Positions 5,721 through 7,593 of a DNA stretch of 7,593 nucleotides are shown one piece after another. Source of the DNA: DASPRG01 sp963796125 (lineage in GTDB: Bacteria; Nitrospirota; Thermodesulfovibrionia; Thermodesulfovibrionales; SM23-35). A model generated the notes under the pieces. It was not told the DNA's origin, ran no database searches, and worked only from the letters and a program-made list of their open reading frames with translations. A program made the position numbers and the translations under genes. Numbering within the stretch: position 1 is the stretch's first letter; each line of letters begins with the position of its first letter. Location: assembly GCA_963796125.1 (NCBI GenBank), contig CAWCKM010000054.1, forward strand, positions 1 to 7,593, given 5' to 3'.

Positions 5721-7508
5721 CTATTTGATTTTCAGCACTGCCAGAAATGCCTCCTGGGGCAGTTCGACCTTACCAAACTGCTTCATCCTCTTTTTCCCCT
5801 CTTTTTGTTTCTCAAGCAGTTTTCTCTTGCGGGTTATATCGCCGCCGTAACATTTTGCGAGGACATCCTTTCTGACCTGCCTGACGCTCTCTCTCGCAAT
5901 AATTTTATTACCGATTGCAGCCTGAATAACAACCTCAAACATCTGGCGCGGAATGATTTCCCTCAATTTTTCTGTCAGCTCACGGCCTTTGTAATAAGCC
6001 TTATCTCTGTGGACTATCAAAGAGAGCGCATCGACGACCTCTCCATTCAGAAGAATATTTAATTTGATAAGATCGGATTCCCGGTATCCGTTGAATTCGT
6101 AATCCATTGACGCATATCCTTTTGAGAGAGATTTTAACCTGTCATAGAAGTCCCAGAGAATTTCGTTCAGAGGGAGTTCATATTCCACCCTGATTCTGTC
6201 TGTCGCGATATAGGTGAAGCTCTTTTGAATTCCCCTTTTTTCCTGACAGAGATCTAAAATCGGACCTATGAAATCAGAGGGCATAACAATAGTCGCAAGG
6301 ACAAAAGGCTCTTCGATGAGATCGAATCTCTCAGGAAGAAGAGCCGGGTTCTCAATGTGCAGAACCTCTTTATCAGGTTTTGTTACCCTGTATACAACTG
6401 TTGGTGCTGTACTCAGAAGCGAAAGATCAAACTCGCGTTCGAGTCTCTCCCTTATAATCTCCATATGAAGGAGACCTAAAAAACCACACCGGTAGCCAAA
6501 CCCAAGGGCAAGAGACGTCTCCGGTTCATATACGAAAGACGAATCGTTCAGCCTCAGCTTGTTCAATGCATCCCTGAGAGCTTCGTATTGATGCGATTGC
6601 ATCGGATAAAGGCCGCAGAAGACCATCGGTTTGATATCTTTATATCCCGGACAGGGTTCTTTTGCAGGTGCCTCATCATCTGTTATGGTATCCCCTATTT
6701 TTGTATCAGTAACCTGTTTCATTCCTGCAAAGATATAGCCGACTTCTCCTGCTGAAAGCATTTCAACAGGCTTCATCTTGGGTGTAAAAATCCCCACCTG
6801 GGACACTTCAAAAACGCCTCCGGTTGCCATCATGCGGATATGTTTTCCCGGCATAACACTTCCGTCAAAGAGTCTTACAAGGACAAGAACACCCTGATAA
6901 TTGTCAAACCATGAATCAAAGATAAGGGCTTTGAGAGGTTTCGCATCGGTTCCTTTTGGAGCAGGAATCTTTTTCACGATCGCCTCGAGAATTTCCTTTG
7001 TCCCTATTCCTTCTTTCGCACTGGCAAGAATAGCATCGGAACAGTCAATGCCAATGGCATCTTCTATCTGGTCTTTTGTTTTCTCAGGGTCTGCTGCGGG
7101 AAGATCTATTTTATTGATTACCGGAATTATTTCGAGATTATGCTCCACGGCATGATGCGCATTCGCAAGAGTCTGGGCTTCAACACCCTGGGAAGCATCA
7201 ACGACAAGGAGTGCACCTTCGCATGAAGCAAGGCTCCGCGATACCTCATAAGAAAAATCGACATGTCCGGGTGTATCTATAAGATTCAGTATGTAATCAT
7301 TCCCGTCATCGGCAACATAGTGAAGCCTTACTGCATGAGCTTTGATGGTGATACCCCGTTCTCTTTCAAGGTCCATTGAATCAAGAACCTGGGCAGTCAT
7401 CTCCCTTTCACTGAGTGCACCGGTATATTCCAGCAGCCTGTCAGCGAGGGTCGACTTCCCGTGATCGATATGGGCTATGATTGAAAAGTTGCGTATGGAT
7501 TTTGTCAT
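5721..7508 (-). CDS. lepA: Translation elongation factor 4 (LepA), GTPase
   Basis: LepA/EF4 is a ribosome-associated GTPase related to EF-G, implicated in back-translocation or in ribosome assembly and initiation. At 595 residues this copy is full length. The G domain shows G1 AHIDHGKST (12-20), G2 RGITIK (51-56), G3 DTPGHVDF (78-85), G4 NKID (132-135) and G5 SAKEG (163-167). EF-G-like domains follow, including GFGYRCGFLGLLHMEIIRER in the middle. The LepA-specific C-terminal domain ends with CYGGDITRKRKLLEKQKEGK and a KRMKQFGKVELPQEAFLAVL segment, the signature separating LepA from EF-G and TypA. ATG 7508-7506 gives the usual N-terminus (MTKSIRNFSIIAHIDHGKST). Upstream bases (TTCTGGTT) give no clear Shine-Dalgarno. 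It appears to be the first gene of a lepA-hemW unit. No anomalies are seen in the coding sequence. Confidence 0.98.
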   Translation of the reverse strand: MTKSIRNFSIIAHIDHGKSTLADRLLEYTGALSEREMTAQVLDSMDLERERGITIKAHAVRLHYVADDGNDYILNLIDTPGHVDFSYEVSRSLASCEGALLVVDASQGVEAQTLANAHHAVEHNLEIIPVINKIDLPAADPEKTKDQIEDAIGIDCSDAILASAKEGIGTKEILEAIVKKIPAPKGTDAKPLKALIFDSWFDNYQGVLVLVRLFDGSVMPGKHIRMMATGGVFEVSQVGIFTPKMKPVEMLSAGEVGYIFAGMKQVTDTKIGDTITDDEAPAKEPCPGYKDIKPMVFCGLYPMQSHQYEALRDALNKLRLNDSSFVYEPETSLALGFGYRCGFLGLLHMEIIRERLEREFDLSLLSTAPTVVYRVTKPDKEVLHIENPALLPERFDLIEEPFVLATIVMPSDFIGPILDLCQEKRGIQKSFTYIATDRIRVEYELPLNEILWDFYDRLKSLSKGYASMDYEFNGYRESDLIKLNILLNGEVVDALSLIVHRDKAYYKGRELTEKLREIIPRQMFEVVIQAAIGNKIIARESVRQVRKDVLAKCYGGDITRKRKLLEKQKEGKKRMKQFGKVELPQEAFLAVLKIK

Positions 7509-7526
7509 AACCAGAATTTTTATTCT

Positions 7527-7547
7527 ATCATAAAAAGTTCATATGAT
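7527..7547 (-). promoter_or_regulatory. Possible lepA promoter with small inverted repeat
   Basis: The minus strand carries TATGAT (7532-7527), matching five of six -10 positions, with an overlapping second candidate TAGAAT (7528-7523). Either would start transcription roughly 7-15 bases before the lepA ATG. ATCATA (7527-7532) and TATGAT (7542-7547) are inverted around nine bases, and TCATATGA lies at the upstream arm, so an operator is conceivable. No good -35 is visible. The 85 bp from 7509 to 7593 contain no gene. Confidence 0.3.
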
Positions 7548-7593
7548 TATTTAATGAATTGATGTTATTCTCATTTCTATTCATAACCGCAGC

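Noticed and set aside
5721..6062. Plus-strand 146-codon frame opposite the lepA 3' end
   Set aside because: It lies antisense to the strongly conserved LepA C-terminal domain, partly starts in the repeat element and shows no recognisable domain.

Overview
The window comes from a bacterial chromosome of moderate, slightly AT-leaning base composition. Four genes are intact: a UvrD/Rep-family helicase, a predicted phosphoribosyltransferase, hemW and lepA. Two genes at the left end are broken. The lepA-hemW pairing is common in bacteria. The CCCCTCTTTGG-type palindromic repeat between these two genes is a kind I associate with environmental Nitrospirota and Desulfobacterota-like genomes, so I lean to one of those groups. 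This is inference from gene content and repeat style, and no marker here settles the taxonomy.

Layout, left to right. Positions 1-202 hold no gene, only a weak inverted repeat at 141-200. Two minus-strand genes in one apparent transcription unit follow: a dienelactone-hydrolase-family hydrolase (1388 down to 735), then a GNAT acetyltransferase (708 down to 203). Each can be rebuilt along its whole length only by switching reading frame twice, so both are pseudogenes or sequence-error casualties. A compact 65-bp divergent promoter region (1389-1453) separates them from the plus-strand 674-residue helicase (1454-3478). A 149-bp spacer with an 8-bp-periodic, partly inverted repeat follows, then the plus-strand phosphoribosyltransferase (3628-4314). 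After a 47-bp convergent gap come minus-strand hemW (5504 down to 4362) and lepA (7508 down to 5721), read in the order lepA then hemW. The 216 bp between them hold a 128-bp element with 16-bp terminal inverted repeats, resembling a miniature inverted-repeat element. The last 85 bp carry a likely lepA promoter.

Functionally, lepA (translation factor EF4) and hemW (heme chaperone) are housekeeping genes. The helicase belongs to DNA repair or replication-fork maintenance. The phosphoribosyltransferase and the hydrolase belong to families that are often adjacent or fused in other genomes, so they may be separated parts of one accessory module, with the hydrolase side decaying. I see no CRISPR array, prophage, transposase, toxin-antitoxin pair or evident new defence system. 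The most interesting material is the two intergenic repeat structures, the cluster of frameshifts, and the absence of clear Shine-Dalgarno sites before all four intact genes.
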